A stretch of DNA of 64,000 bases from contig JANQNW010000003.1 in assembly GCA_028279375.1 (NCBI GenBank), forward strand, positions 1-64,000. Reading direction: 5' to 3'. The notes below the pieces were generated by a model. It searched no databases and was not told where the DNA came from. It saw nothing but the letters and a program-made list of their open reading frames with translations. How positions within the stretch are numbered: position 1 is the first letter of the stretch; every line of letters begins with the position of its first letter. This document shows positions 1 to 8,266 of this stretch, piece by piece. Origin of the DNA: Phycisphaerales bacterium. GTDB lineage: Bacteria > Planctomycetota > Phycisphaerae > Phycisphaerales > UBA1924. Both the position numbers and the translations under genes were made by a program.

Positions 1-1
1 A

Positions 2-37
2 CGCCCGAGCGCCATTCAGGCGCTCGGGCGATTTTTT
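2..37 (+). terminator. Rho-independent terminator of an upstream gene
   Basis: A perfect 10-bp inverted repeat (arms at 2-11 and 21-30, CGCCCGAGCG and its complement) with a 9-nt loop is followed by ATTTTTT. This is a textbook intrinsic terminator reading rightwards, so a plus-strand gene probably ends just before the window. It also argues against the GTG at 38 being the start of the first gene, since that codon abuts the T-tract. Confidence 0.85.
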
Positions 38-148
38 GTGCGCTCACGCAGGTCACGAGTCTTCGAAAAGAAATCGCTCGCCATCGGTAGATGTTCGCAC
101 GATAATCGCGATCTGGAGGTTCTGAGCTTGATTCCGGTGGCGCATCGC

Positions 149-2791
149 ATGCGAGGACGAAAAACACGGCTCTCGGCGTTTGAGAAGATCGTTCGGCTCC
201 AGTCGAACTGGTTCAGATCGCGCGCGCTGTCCTTCCTGATTGCGCTGCCGGCGCTGCTGTCGGGAGCCGAAGTCCGGGCTCAGGTGTGCGAGGCCGCCTG
301 GGACGACGATTTCGGGTTCGATGTCCACCTCCCCGCAGTCGGCATGCCAGGGCCAGACGGCGCGGTGTTCGATTCTGTTGTCTTCGACGACGGGACCGGC
401 CCGGCGCTCTATGCCTGCGGCTCATTCGATGAAGCCGGCGGCGCCCTCGCGATTGATGTGGCGCGATGGGACGGCGCGGCGTGGAGTGCGCTGGGCGCCG
501 GTCTCAACGGGGCCGCACACGCGATGGCGGTCTTCGACGACGGAGGTGGGGACGCCCTCTACGTTGCAGGGGGATTCACCGCCGCAGGGATCATCCAGGC
601 GACTCGAATAGCGAAATGGGATGGCGCGGCTTGGTCGGCGCTGGGCGAAGGGCTGAACAATAAAGTCGACGCTCTTGTTGTCTTCGATGATGGCTCCGGC
701 CCGGCGCTGTACGCCGGCGGCCACTTCAAAATCGCAGGAACGGAGAAGGCGTACTACGTCGCGCGATGGGACGGCGAATCTTGGTCGCCTCTCGGGGAGG
801 GACTCGACGACAAGGTGTCCGCAATGGCTGTCTGCGATGTCGGCGACGGTTCGGCGCTCTATGTAGCGGGCGAGTTCAGTCAAGCGGGACAGGTGACCGC
901 ACGCCATATCGCCAAGTGGGACGGCGCCGAATGGAGTTCACTCAATACCGGTACAAATGAGCGCGTCGAGGCGCTCGCGGTCTTCGATGATGGCGACGGT
1001 GACGCGCTCTATGCAGGTGGTCGGTTCATCGCCGCTGGCGCCGCTGTCGCGAATCATGTTGCGAAGTGGGACGGTGTCTCATGGAGTCCGCTTGGCGATG
1101 GTTGTGCCGGCGACGTCTTCGCACTCGAGAGTTATGACGATGGAACCGGGACCGCACTTATCGTGGGAGGGTCGTTCACGCAGGCCGGCGGTGTGAGCGC
1201 CAGGACCGTTGCGCGATGGAACGGTGAGGAATGGGCGCCGCTCGGTGATGGGCTCAACTCGAGTCCGATCGACTTCACACCCTTCGATGCAGGTGACGGG
1301 ATGGCGCTGTACGCCTGCGGCGCCTTCAGAGCCGTCGATAACGGGCCTATCGGGCGCCTCACGCGCTGGGATGGGACGCGCTGGTTCGAGGCCCAGGGCC
1401 GAGGGGTCGACGACACCGTCAATAGCCTCCACATTGTCCACCTCGAAGACGGACCGGCGCTTGTGGCCACAGGCCTGTTCGATCGTGTCGGCCTCGGTCA
1501 CAACGCCAAGGGCGTCGCGCTCTTCGATGGCGAACAATGGGATCCGCTTGCCGGCGGGATCGACAACTTCGGGACGATTCACGCCGTGGAGGTTTTTGAT
1601 AGCGGCGCAGGGCCGGCGCTCTACGTTGCCGGCGCATTCGAGAGCATCGGTGGCAAGATCGTTCGGAATATCGCCCGGTGGGACGGCGCCGCCTGGAACG
1701 CGCTCGCGACGGGTGTGAACCAGCCGGTCAATGCGATGGCCGTGTACGACGATGGCACGGGACCGGCGCTGTATGTCGCGTGCGACTTCAACGATGCCGG
1801 CGGCGTCGTCGTGAATCGAATCGCGCGGTGGGATGGCGCGACATGGACACCGCTCGGTCAACTCGGAGGAGGCCTTGGAGGGAGCGAGGTCAACGCGCTC
1901 GCTGTCTATGAATTTGGGTCGCAGTCGTATCTCGTCGTCGGCGGCGACTTTGAGTCCGCGGGCGGCCAGCTTATTCCGTATCTCGCGCTCTGGGATGGCG
2001 AAGAGTGGGCGTCGATCGATGGCGGTCCAAATGGTGAAGTCACACACCTTGACGTCATTGACTGCGGGTTCGGGCCCGAGCTCTGGTTGCGCGGCGAGTT
2101 CAACATGATCGATGGACAGCCGTGCTCTCGTCTCACCAAGTGGGATGGCGAGAACTGGGAGACCTGCAATGGCGGCCCGAGTTTTGGCCAGATCCTGGAT
2201 TTTCAGTGCTTCGATGACGGCGATGGACTCGCCCTCTTCGCTGGAGGCACGTTCAGCGGCATCGGCGGCGTCGCGACCGGACCGCTCGCGCGCTGGGACG
2301 GCGTGTCATGGACTGGCGTCGGACAGATTGGCATTGATCGTGACGTGTACTCGCTGGCCGTCTTCGACGACGGACGCGGCCCTGCGCTTTTCATCGGCGG
2401 AACATTCAATGAGGCGGAGGGCCTCGCGGCGAAGAACATCGTGCGCTGGGATGGTGCGGAATGGAGCGTCCTCGGTCTGGGCCTCAGGCGCTTCACCACC
2501 GCCAATGCTGTCGCCATGGACATGGAGGTGCTCGAGACCGCCGACTCCTCCGGGCTCTATGTCGGAGGCGACTTCGACTTCTCAGGAACACCCCTCGCCT
2601 CGAACTTCGCCAGATGGAATGCATGCCCGCCGTGCGCAGCTGCCGATCTGAACTGTGATGGCGACATCGGCGCCGTTGATCTCGCGATTCTCTTGTCCCT
2701 CTGGGGCGAGAATGTTGACGCTGATCTCGACGGAGACGGCGTAGTCAACGCGCTTGATCTCGCGATGCTCCTGAGCGAATGGGGCGCTTGA
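149..2791 (+). CDS. Secreted repeat protein, beta-propeller-like, with C-terminal dockerin-like repeats
   Basis: An exported protein of about 880 aa with no assigned function. After a basic N-terminus and a hydrophobic stretch (SFLIALPALLSG, cleavage probably near AEVRAQ), it is built of about fifteen to sixteen copies of a roughly 45-residue unit with the core (V)FDDGxGPALYAGGxF...ARWDGxxWSALGxGL. The regular Trp/Gly pattern suggests blades of a beta-propeller (inference). The last 50 residues hold two EF-hand/dockerin-like segments (DLNCDGDIGAVDLAILLSLWG and DLDGDGVVNALDLAMLLSEWG), the planctomycete dockerin style thought to act as a surface sorting or attachment module. Start is uncertain: ATG 149 is used; TTG 128 has GGAGG 8 nt upstream; GTG 38 touches the preceding terminator. 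The stop overlaps the start of the next, paralogous gene (TGATG), so the two are probably translationally coupled. Confidence 0.8.
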   Translation: MRGRKTRLSAFEKIVRLQSNWFRSRALSFLIALPALLSGAEVRAQVCEAAWDDDFGFDVHLPAVGMPGPDGAVFDSVVFDDGTGPALYACGSFDEAGGALAIDVARWDGAAWSALGAGLNGAAHAMAVFDDGGGDALYVAGGFTAAGIIQATRIAKWDGAAWSALGEGLNNKVDALVVFDDGSGPALYAGGHFKIAGTEKAYYVARWDGESWSPLGEGLDDKVSAMAVCDVGDGSALYVAGEFSQAGQVTARHIAKWDGAEWSSLNTGTNERVEALAVFDDGDGDALYAGGRFIAAGAAVANHVAKWDGVSWSPLGDGCAGDVFALESYDDGTGTALIVGGSFTQAGGVSARTVARWNGEEWAPLGDGLNSSPIDFTPFDAGDGMALYACGAFRAVDNGPIGRLTRWDGTRWFEAQGRGVDDTVNSLHIVHLEDGPALVATGLFDRVGLGHNAKGVALFDGEQWDPLAGGIDNFGTIHAVEVFDSGAGPALYVAGAFESIGGKIVRNIARWDGAAWNALATGVNQPVNAMAVYDDGTGPALYVACDFNDAGGVVVNRIARWDGATWTPLGQLGGGLGGSEVNALAVYEFGSQSYLVVGGDFESAGGQLIPYLALWDGEEWASIDGGPNGEVTHLDVIDCGFGPELWLRGEFNMIDGQPCSRLTKWDGENWETCNGGPSFGQILDFQCFDDGDGLALFAGGTFSGIGGVATGPLARWDGVSWTGVGQIGIDRDVYSLAVFDDGRGPALFIGGTFNEAEGLAAKNIVRWDGAEWSVLGLGLRRFTTANAVAMDMEVLETADSSGLYVGGDFDFSGTPLASNFARWNACPPCAAADLNCDGDIGAVDLAILLSLWGENVDADLDGDGVVNALDLAMLLSEWGA

Positions 2792-5373
2792 TGCGCGCTC
2801 CGACACTCCGATCTCTGATCTGCGTGCCCATCGCGATCATGTGTACGTGCGCGGCGACTGGGCAGACGTGTGATCCGGAGTGGGCCGACGGATTCGAGTA
2901 CATCGTGAGGTCGCCTCACATCGCAATAAGTGGGTTTAACGGGACCGTCGTTGATCTTGAGGTCTTCGATGACGGGACCGGTCCATCGCTCTTTGCCTGT
3001 GGGGGGTTTGATCGCGCGATCAACGGTCCTGTCGAGCATATTGCGAGATTCGACGGTCGCTACTGGACCGCAGTCGGCGTTGGCATCGAGGGGATCGTCT
3101 GGGCGATGGCCTCATCGAGTGATGATGATGGAGCTTTCCTCTGCGCGGGAGGCGAGTTCGAACTCGCGGGGGGGATCCCTGCGTCGAATGTTGCGCGCTG
3201 GGACGGAGAATCATGGAGCACTATGGGTGAGGGGCTCCCCGCGCGCGTTTATACGATTGTTGTCCATGATTCTGGTGACGGACCGGTCCTCTATGCCGCT
3301 GGAGGAGTGAGTTTCACGTATGGTCCTGACGGCATCGGTTTCGTAGCCAGGTGGGATGGCGATGCCTGGATCCCCATCGGTTCCCAGTTCAACGGTCCGA
3401 TTCATGACCTCGCGATCTTCGATGATGGAACGGGCGCCGCTCTCTTCGCGGTCGGCGAGTTCGAGTCTGTCGGGACGCTTGGAGCAGACAATATCGCGCG
3501 GTGGGACGGAGAGGACTGGTTGCCGCTTGGACAGGGTCTGAACTCAAGTGCGAGCGCGCTATGCGTGTTCGACGATGGAGACGGGCCCGATCTCTACGTC
3601 GGCGGGGTCTTCACAATGGCCGACGATGTCGAGGCCAACCGAATCGCATCTTGGGATGGCCAGCAATGGAGTTCGGTGGGCGGGGGACTCGCACAGGGCG
3701 TTTTCGACCTGGTCGTCTATGACGACGGCTTCGGTGCTGACCTCTACGTCGCCGGCTCTTTCACGCACGCGGGCGGCGCAGTCGTCAACCATCTCGCGCG
3801 ATGGGATGGACAGGCCTGGAGTGCGCTCGATGAAGGAATAGACGATTCCGTCATGACGCTGCAGGTCTTCGATGATGGTCTGGGAAGCGATCTCTATGCC
3901 GGTGGATCATTCAGCAGCGCCAGCGGTTTCAAGGCCGGCGAGATCGCAAGATGGGACGGCGAAGCGTGGTTTCATGCCCAGGGCCGCGGCGTCGACGGCT
4001 TCATCGAGTCTCTGACCGCAGTTCAGACAGAGGATGGTCCGCAGGTGCTTGCGTTCGGCGACTTCGACGCCGTCGGACCAGCGAAAGAGACGAAGGACCT
4101 TGCGCTCTTCGATGGAGAGGAATGGTCCACGCTCGACGGCGGACTTACGTCGGGTGGGTCCATTGAGGCCGTGGCGACGTTCGACGATGGAACAGGCCCG
4201 AAGATCTACGTCGCCGGAGAGTTCACGGAGATCGGAGGATTGCCGGCTGGCAACATCGCATGTTGGAGCGACGGCGCATGGGACGTGATGGATGGCGGCG
4301 TGAACGCCGCCGTGCACGCGCTTGCCGTGTTCGATGACGGGACCGGCAGCGCCCTCTATGTCGGCGGCGAGTTCATCGACGCCGGCGGAGAGTTCGTCAG
4401 CCTCATCGCGCGATGGAATGGTGTTGCGTGGTCTTCGCTTGCCGGGCCCGGCTCCGGCCCGCTTGGATCGTTCATTAATGACATGGTCGTCTTCGACGAT
4501 GGAGCTGGCCCGGCGCTGCATGTCGGCGGACTCTTTCCTTCGGCAGATGGTGTATCGGCCATGAATCTCGCAAAATGGGATGGATTCAACTGGTTCGAAG
4601 TGGGGGGCGGCGTCAACTTGCCGGTGACGCATCTCGATGTGCTCGATGACGCCAACGGCCAAGCGCTCTGGGTGCGTGGGCAGTTCTTTGCCGCGGGAGG
4701 ACAGCCCGGTCTGGGAATCGCGCGCTGGGATGGTCTGCAATGGGACATGCTCGAAGGTGGCGTGACCGCATCATTGATCCATGATCTCGAGAGCTACGAC
4801 GACGGGAGCGGCCCCTGCGTCTATGCGGCCGGCGAGTTCGACGCCATCGGTGGGATCGATGCAATGCGCATCGCGCGCTGGAATGGTGCGGCTTGGGCGC
4901 CGCTGACTCCAGTCGGCTCGACTGAACGCTGCTTCGATCTGGCGGTCTTCGACGACGGCGCGGGCCCGAAGCTCCATGTCGCTGGCGAGTTCGATGAGAT
5001 TGGTGGTGTCTCTGCACAGCGGGTCGCAAGTTGGAATGGCTCGCAATGGGGTGTACTCGACTTCGGAATCCAACCAGCTGGCCTGGAAGAGGTGTATGTC
5101 AAGTCGATCGCTGTGACTCAATCCGCGAGCGGCGCGGCGCTGTACGCAGGGGGACGATTCGTGTTCGCAGATCAGAAACCGGCGTCCAGGTTCGCTCGAT
5201 ATGAAGGCTGCCCGATCTGCGACGTGACAGACCTGAACTGTGATGGATCAACAAGCGCCGTCGATCTCGCCATACTCCTCTCGCAATGGGGAACATCCGG
5301 AGACGCGGACTTCGACGGCGACGGCGTCGTTGGAGCGATCGATCTTGCAATGCTGATCAGCGCGTGGAACTAG
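2791..5373 (+). CDS. Secreted repeat protein, paralogue of the preceding gene, with dockerin-like C-terminus
   Basis: About 860 aa, the same architecture as the gene before it: a signal peptide (MRAPTLRSLICVPIAIMCTC...), many 45-residue units with VFDDGTGPxLYxxGxF and IARWDGxxW cores, then paired EF-hand/dockerin-like repeats (DLNCDGSTSAVDLAILLSQWG and DFDGDGVVGAIDLAMLISAWN). ATG 2791 overlaps the upstream stop as TGATG and gives a clean signal peptide; an in-frame ATG at 2779 would add four residues. The pair looks like a tandem gene duplication with substantial divergence. Function is unknown; export and a repetitive extracellular fold are inferred from sequence. Confidence 0.8.
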   Translation: MRAPTLRSLICVPIAIMCTCAATGQTCDPEWADGFEYIVRSPHIAISGFNGTVVDLEVFDDGTGPSLFACGGFDRAINGPVEHIARFDGRYWTAVGVGIEGIVWAMASSSDDDGAFLCAGGEFELAGGIPASNVARWDGESWSTMGEGLPARVYTIVVHDSGDGPVLYAAGGVSFTYGPDGIGFVARWDGDAWIPIGSQFNGPIHDLAIFDDGTGAALFAVGEFESVGTLGADNIARWDGEDWLPLGQGLNSSASALCVFDDGDGPDLYVGGVFTMADDVEANRIASWDGQQWSSVGGGLAQGVFDLVVYDDGFGADLYVAGSFTHAGGAVVNHLARWDGQAWSALDEGIDDSVMTLQVFDDGLGSDLYAGGSFSSASGFKAGEIARWDGEAWFHAQGRGVDGFIESLTAVQTEDGPQVLAFGDFDAVGPAKETKDLALFDGEEWSTLDGGLTSGGSIEAVATFDDGTGPKIYVAGEFTEIGGLPAGNIACWSDGAWDVMDGGVNAAVHALAVFDDGTGSALYVGGEFIDAGGEFVSLIARWNGVAWSSLAGPGSGPLGSFINDMVVFDDGAGPALHVGGLFPSADGVSAMNLAKWDGFNWFEVGGGVNLPVTHLDVLDDANGQALWVRGQFFAAGGQPGLGIARWDGLQWDMLEGGVTASLIHDLESYDDGSGPCVYAAGEFDAIGGIDAMRIARWNGAAWAPLTPVGSTERCFDLAVFDDGAGPKLHVAGEFDEIGGVSAQRVASWNGSQWGVLDFGIQPAGLEEVYVKSIAVTQSASGAALYAGGRFVFADQKPASRFARYEGCPICDVTDLNCDGSTSAVDLAILLSQWGTSGDADFDGDGVVGAIDLAMLISAWN

Positions 5374-5378
5374 TCACG

Positions 5379-5403
5379 ATCCGGAGTCACTTGAACTCCG
5401 GAT
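5379..5403. terminator. Possible bidirectional terminator hairpin between convergent genes
   Basis: A perfect 9-bp inverted repeat (ATCCGGAGT at 5379-5387 and its complement at 5395-5403, 7-nt loop) sits between the stop of the dockerin protein and the last codons of the convergent kinase. There is no T-tract on either side, so termination is only plausible. Confidence 0.4.
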
Positions 5404-8149
5404 GCTCCTCGAACCAATCCAGAATCAGATCCAGCGTCATCGGCGACGACTGATTCCCCGTGTCGCGGACGTAGATGAAGCGCTCGCCATCCGGCGTGAT
5501 CTCGAACGGTCGGTCGCCCCAGCTTTCGCGCGGCGTCGCCTGTTCCCGCGTGAGCACGACGCGCGGCGGCGAAATTGAGAGCGACGGCTCCGTCGTGATG
5601 CTCACGCTCATGAGATTGATCCGCTCAGGATCGACAAAGAAAAGCTCAGTTCCGTCTGGCCCCCACAAGAGACGGCTGCCGCCGTCGAATGAGACCGGAT
5701 ACACCCGCCCCGGCGCTTCAGGACTCTCGGCGGAGAAGGGCTCCAGCACGACCTGCTCCTTGCCGGACGCATCGGTGGTGTATGCAAGCAGGGCGCCGTT
5801 GGGAGACAGACTCGGCGCGCGCTCCAATGCGCTGGTTGCGACGATCGGGACAAGCGACGCTGGGATATCCTCCGCCTCCAGATCAACCATGTAGATGCCG
5901 TTCATCAGACTCTCGTCGTGCGTCTCATACTCGAAGATCATGTAGCGGGAATCCGGCGTGAACGTCGGAGCGTCCTGCATGCCCTTGCCGTCGGGCTCAG
6001 GGAGCGGCGTGAATGCGCTCGACTCGGTCGCGGGATCAATGAGCACGATCTCCCCATGCGCCGTGTTGAACCAGTTCAGGAATGACAGACGCCCATCTGG
6101 CAGCCAGTCCTCCGCGATCGTCACCCTGCCCGATGGATACACCGGGCGCACGAACCCCGTCTCGAGATCGACCGTGTGCACCTCCGGCGGACCCGCGGTC
6201 TGCAGGACCGAGAGGGCCAGCAACCGGCCGTCGGCAGACAACGAGAGCGAGCCGTTGAAGTCCCGGTCCGTCCTTGAAAGCACGGTCTGCTCGCCTTCGC
6301 GATCAATCGCGACGATCGGCGCGTTCAAGACATCGTCCGAGCCGCGCGCAACGAGGAGGTCGCCTCGAGGCGAGAGCGAGTACGACCGGTTAGAGAGCAC
6401 ACCCGAGATCAGTGGCGTGACGGGGCCGGTCACCGTGGCGCTGCCGATATCAAACGGCGCTGCGCACAGAGTTCTCCGCCTGAGGAAGACGAGGCGCCCG
6501 CTCGGCAGCACTTGCGCGGAGACTGCGTCATCGAGAACTTTGGTGAGCTCGCCCGTCGCCAGGTCAACGCGGAAGAGCGTCCAGCTGAAGTCGTCCTGTG
6601 ACAGTCTGGCCCGACTCATCAGGATCGAGGTCTCATCGAGTCGCGCCGGCGCGCCGTTGTCGACCCAGCCATCGTCATGCGGAATCGTCGCGAACTCGGT
6701 GAACGCACCGGTGGCGATCGAAACGCGAGACAGCGTCGTTCGATCCTGGCTGAAGGCGACGATCTCCTCGTCCGAGAGCCACAGCGGGGCCTCGGCCATG
6801 CTGTATTCGCCGCCGGTGCGATCGACATAGACCGTCAGCGCCGGTCCGCCATCGACACTGACGCGCCGAACCTCTTCACGATCGGATTCGGGATCGAACC
6901 AGACGAATGCGAGTTGCGTGCCATCAGGAGAAAACCGCAGGTAGTGAACATCCTCGGTCCCAGCGAGACGCCGCGCACTTGGCTCGCTGAGATCCCGCAC
7001 GAAGATCGCAGTCGTCGCCGTGGGCGAATCATCCTCCGGATCGATTGCGACATATGCGATCGTCCGGCTCGTCGGCGAGAACTCGAAAGCGCCGGTGCCA
7101 TCGACACGCGTGTTCCTTCCGATCGGAATCGAAACATGCAGCGCCCCCTCGATAGCGGGGGACGGCGCCAGCGTGCGCTCGATGAAGAACCCGGCGGCGC
7201 CCGCCAGGATGATCGCGAGCAGCACGAGCGCCCAGCGAACAGGGGAAGCCCCGGTTCGTACGGCGCCCGCGCGCGTCGGCGCCGCCAGCGCCTGCTCGAG
7301 CTCGATTCGCGCATCACCGATCGCCTGAATCCGCTGGCGCTTGTCGCGCTGCAGACAGCGATCGATCAGATGGCGCGCCCGCTCCGGCGTGTCGGCGGGA
7401 AGCCGGTCGAGATCGACATCCTTATGGAGGATGGCGCCGATGGAGTCCGTCGCCGTCTCGCCGACGAAGGGGCTCGATCCCGTCAGACACTCATACAGCA
7501 GCACGCCGAAGGACCAGATGTCCGTGCGCTTATCAACGGTGCGCCCGCGCGCCTGCTCCGGGCTCATATACGGCGCCGTGCCGAGAACGGCGCCGGCCAT
7601 GGTCGGCGTGTTCGGCGACAACGGGCTCGTCATCGTTGGAAGCTGACTGACCGACGATCCAGTCGAAGTCATCGTCTCACTGCGCGCGAGCCCGAAATCC
7701 AGCACCTTCGCGCGCCCGTCCGGTGTGATCTTGATGTTCGCGGGTTTGAGGTCGCGATGAATGACGCCCGCCTCGTGCGCCGCTTCGATCCCGGAGGCGA
7801 TCTGGATCGCGATCTCCAGCGCATCGTGCACGGGCAGCGGCCCGCGATCCAGCCAGTCGCCCAGCGTCTCTCCTTCGACGTACTCCAGCACGAGATGCTT
7901 GCGACCCTCGAACTCTTCGACGCCGAAAATCCCCGCGACATTTGGATTGTTCAACGCAGCCAGCGTGCGCGCCTCGCGTTCGAAGCGCGCCAGTCGATCA
8001 GGATCGGACGCGAAAGTCTCCGGCAGCGCCTTGATGGCCACCGCCCGGTCCAGGCGCGTGTCATGCCCGAGGTACACAACACCCATACCACCGCGTCCAA
8101 GCTCGCGATCGATCGTGTAAGGCCCGAGTTGCTCGGGAAGCTGCGTCAT
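5387..8149 (-). CDS. Membrane Ser/Thr protein kinase with C-terminal PD40/TolB-like propeller
   Basis: 920 aa. The N-terminal Hanks-type kinase domain (residues about 11-290) has every key element: Gly-rich loop GRGGMGVVY (19-27), Lys40, HRDLKPAN (131-138), DFG (151-153), a GTAPYMSPEQARG activation segment and DIWSFGVLLYE. A single transmembrane helix lies at about 306-323 (WALVLLAIILAGAAGFF). The rest, predicted outside the cytoplasmic membrane, consists of WD40/PD40-type blades with SPDG, SPRGD, SADGR and SPNGA motifs. The layout fits a receptor kinase that senses through a propeller; its targets are unknown. It is divergent from a paralogous kinase starting 117 nt away. A TAGGAT hexamer 9 nt upstream of ATG 8149 suggests a very short leader. 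Confidence 0.9.
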   Translation of the reverse strand: MTQLPEQLGPYTIDRELGRGGMGVVYLGHDTRLDRAVAIKALPETFASDPDRLARFEREARTLAALNNPNVAGIFGVEEFEGRKHLVLEYVEGETLGDWLDRGPLPVHDALEIAIQIASGIEAAHEAGVIHRDLKPANIKITPDGRAKVLDFGLARSETMTSTGSSVSQLPTMTSPLSPNTPTMAGAVLGTAPYMSPEQARGRTVDKRTDIWSFGVLLYECLTGSSPFVGETATDSIGAILHKDVDLDRLPADTPERARHLIDRCLQRDKRQRIQAIGDARIELEQALAAPTRAGAVRTGASPVRWALVLLAIILAGAAGFFIERTLAPSPAIEGALHVSIPIGRNTRVDGTGAFEFSPTSRTIAYVAIDPEDDSPTATTAIFVRDLSEPSARRLAGTEDVHYLRFSPDGTQLAFVWFDPESDREEVRRVSVDGGPALTVYVDRTGGEYSMAEAPLWLSDEEIVAFSQDRTTLSRVSIATGAFTEFATIPHDDGWVDNGAPARLDETSILMSRARLSQDDFSWTLFRVDLATGELTKVLDDAVSAQVLPSGRLVFLRRRTLCAAPFDIGSATVTGPVTPLISGVLSNRSYSLSPRGDLLVARGSDDVLNAPIVAIDREGEQTVLSRTDRDFNGSLSLSADGRLLALSVLQTAGPPEVHTVDLETGFVRPVYPSGRVTIAEDWLPDGRLSFLNWFNTAHGEIVLIDPATESSAFTPLPEPDGKGMQDAPTFTPDSRYMIFEYETHDESLMNGIYMVDLEAEDIPASLVPIVATSALERAPSLSPNGALLAYTTDASGKEQVVLEPFSAESPEAPGRVYPVSFDGGSRLLWGPDGTELFFVDPERINLMSVSITTEPSLSISPPRVVLTREQATPRESWGDRPFEITPDGERFIYVRDTGNQSSPMTLDLILDWFEEHPEFK

Positions 8150-8158
8150 GGCGGCGAC

Positions 8159-8164
8159 ATCCTA
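8159..8164 (-). promoter_or_regulatory. -10-like hexamer of the minus-strand kinase
   Basis: TAGGAT on the minus strand, 9 nt before ATG 8149. A start of transcription 6-7 nt downstream would leave a leader of only 2-3 nt. The call rests on similarity to the other TA-n-n-(A/C)-T hexamers in this window. Confidence 0.35.
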
Positions 8165-8253
8165 CTGCATGCGCGCGGGCGAACTCGGCTCCACCCCTCT
8201 GGCCAGCACGATCCCGACCTACACCAACTCGACGAACTCGTGATCGTATGTGC

Positions 8254-8259
8254 TACTCT
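8254..8259 (+). promoter_or_regulatory. -10-like hexamer of the plus-strand kinase
   Basis: TACTCT ends 7 nt before the GTG start at 8267, which would make the mRNA leaderless. No convincing Shine-Dalgarno sequence lies before that GTG. The 117-nt gap to the divergent kinase must hold both promoters. Confidence 0.35.
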
Positions 8260-8266
8260 CTCGGTC

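Noticed and set aside
1079-2047. 322-aa minus-strand open frame
   Set aside because: Antisense to the propeller-like gene; arises from its repetitive high-GC sequence and has no start site or domain.
6677-8266. N-terminal extension of the plus-strand kinase reading frame
   Set aside because: These 530 codons are antisense to the other kinase and are Arg-rich without domains; the kinase homology starts at 8267.
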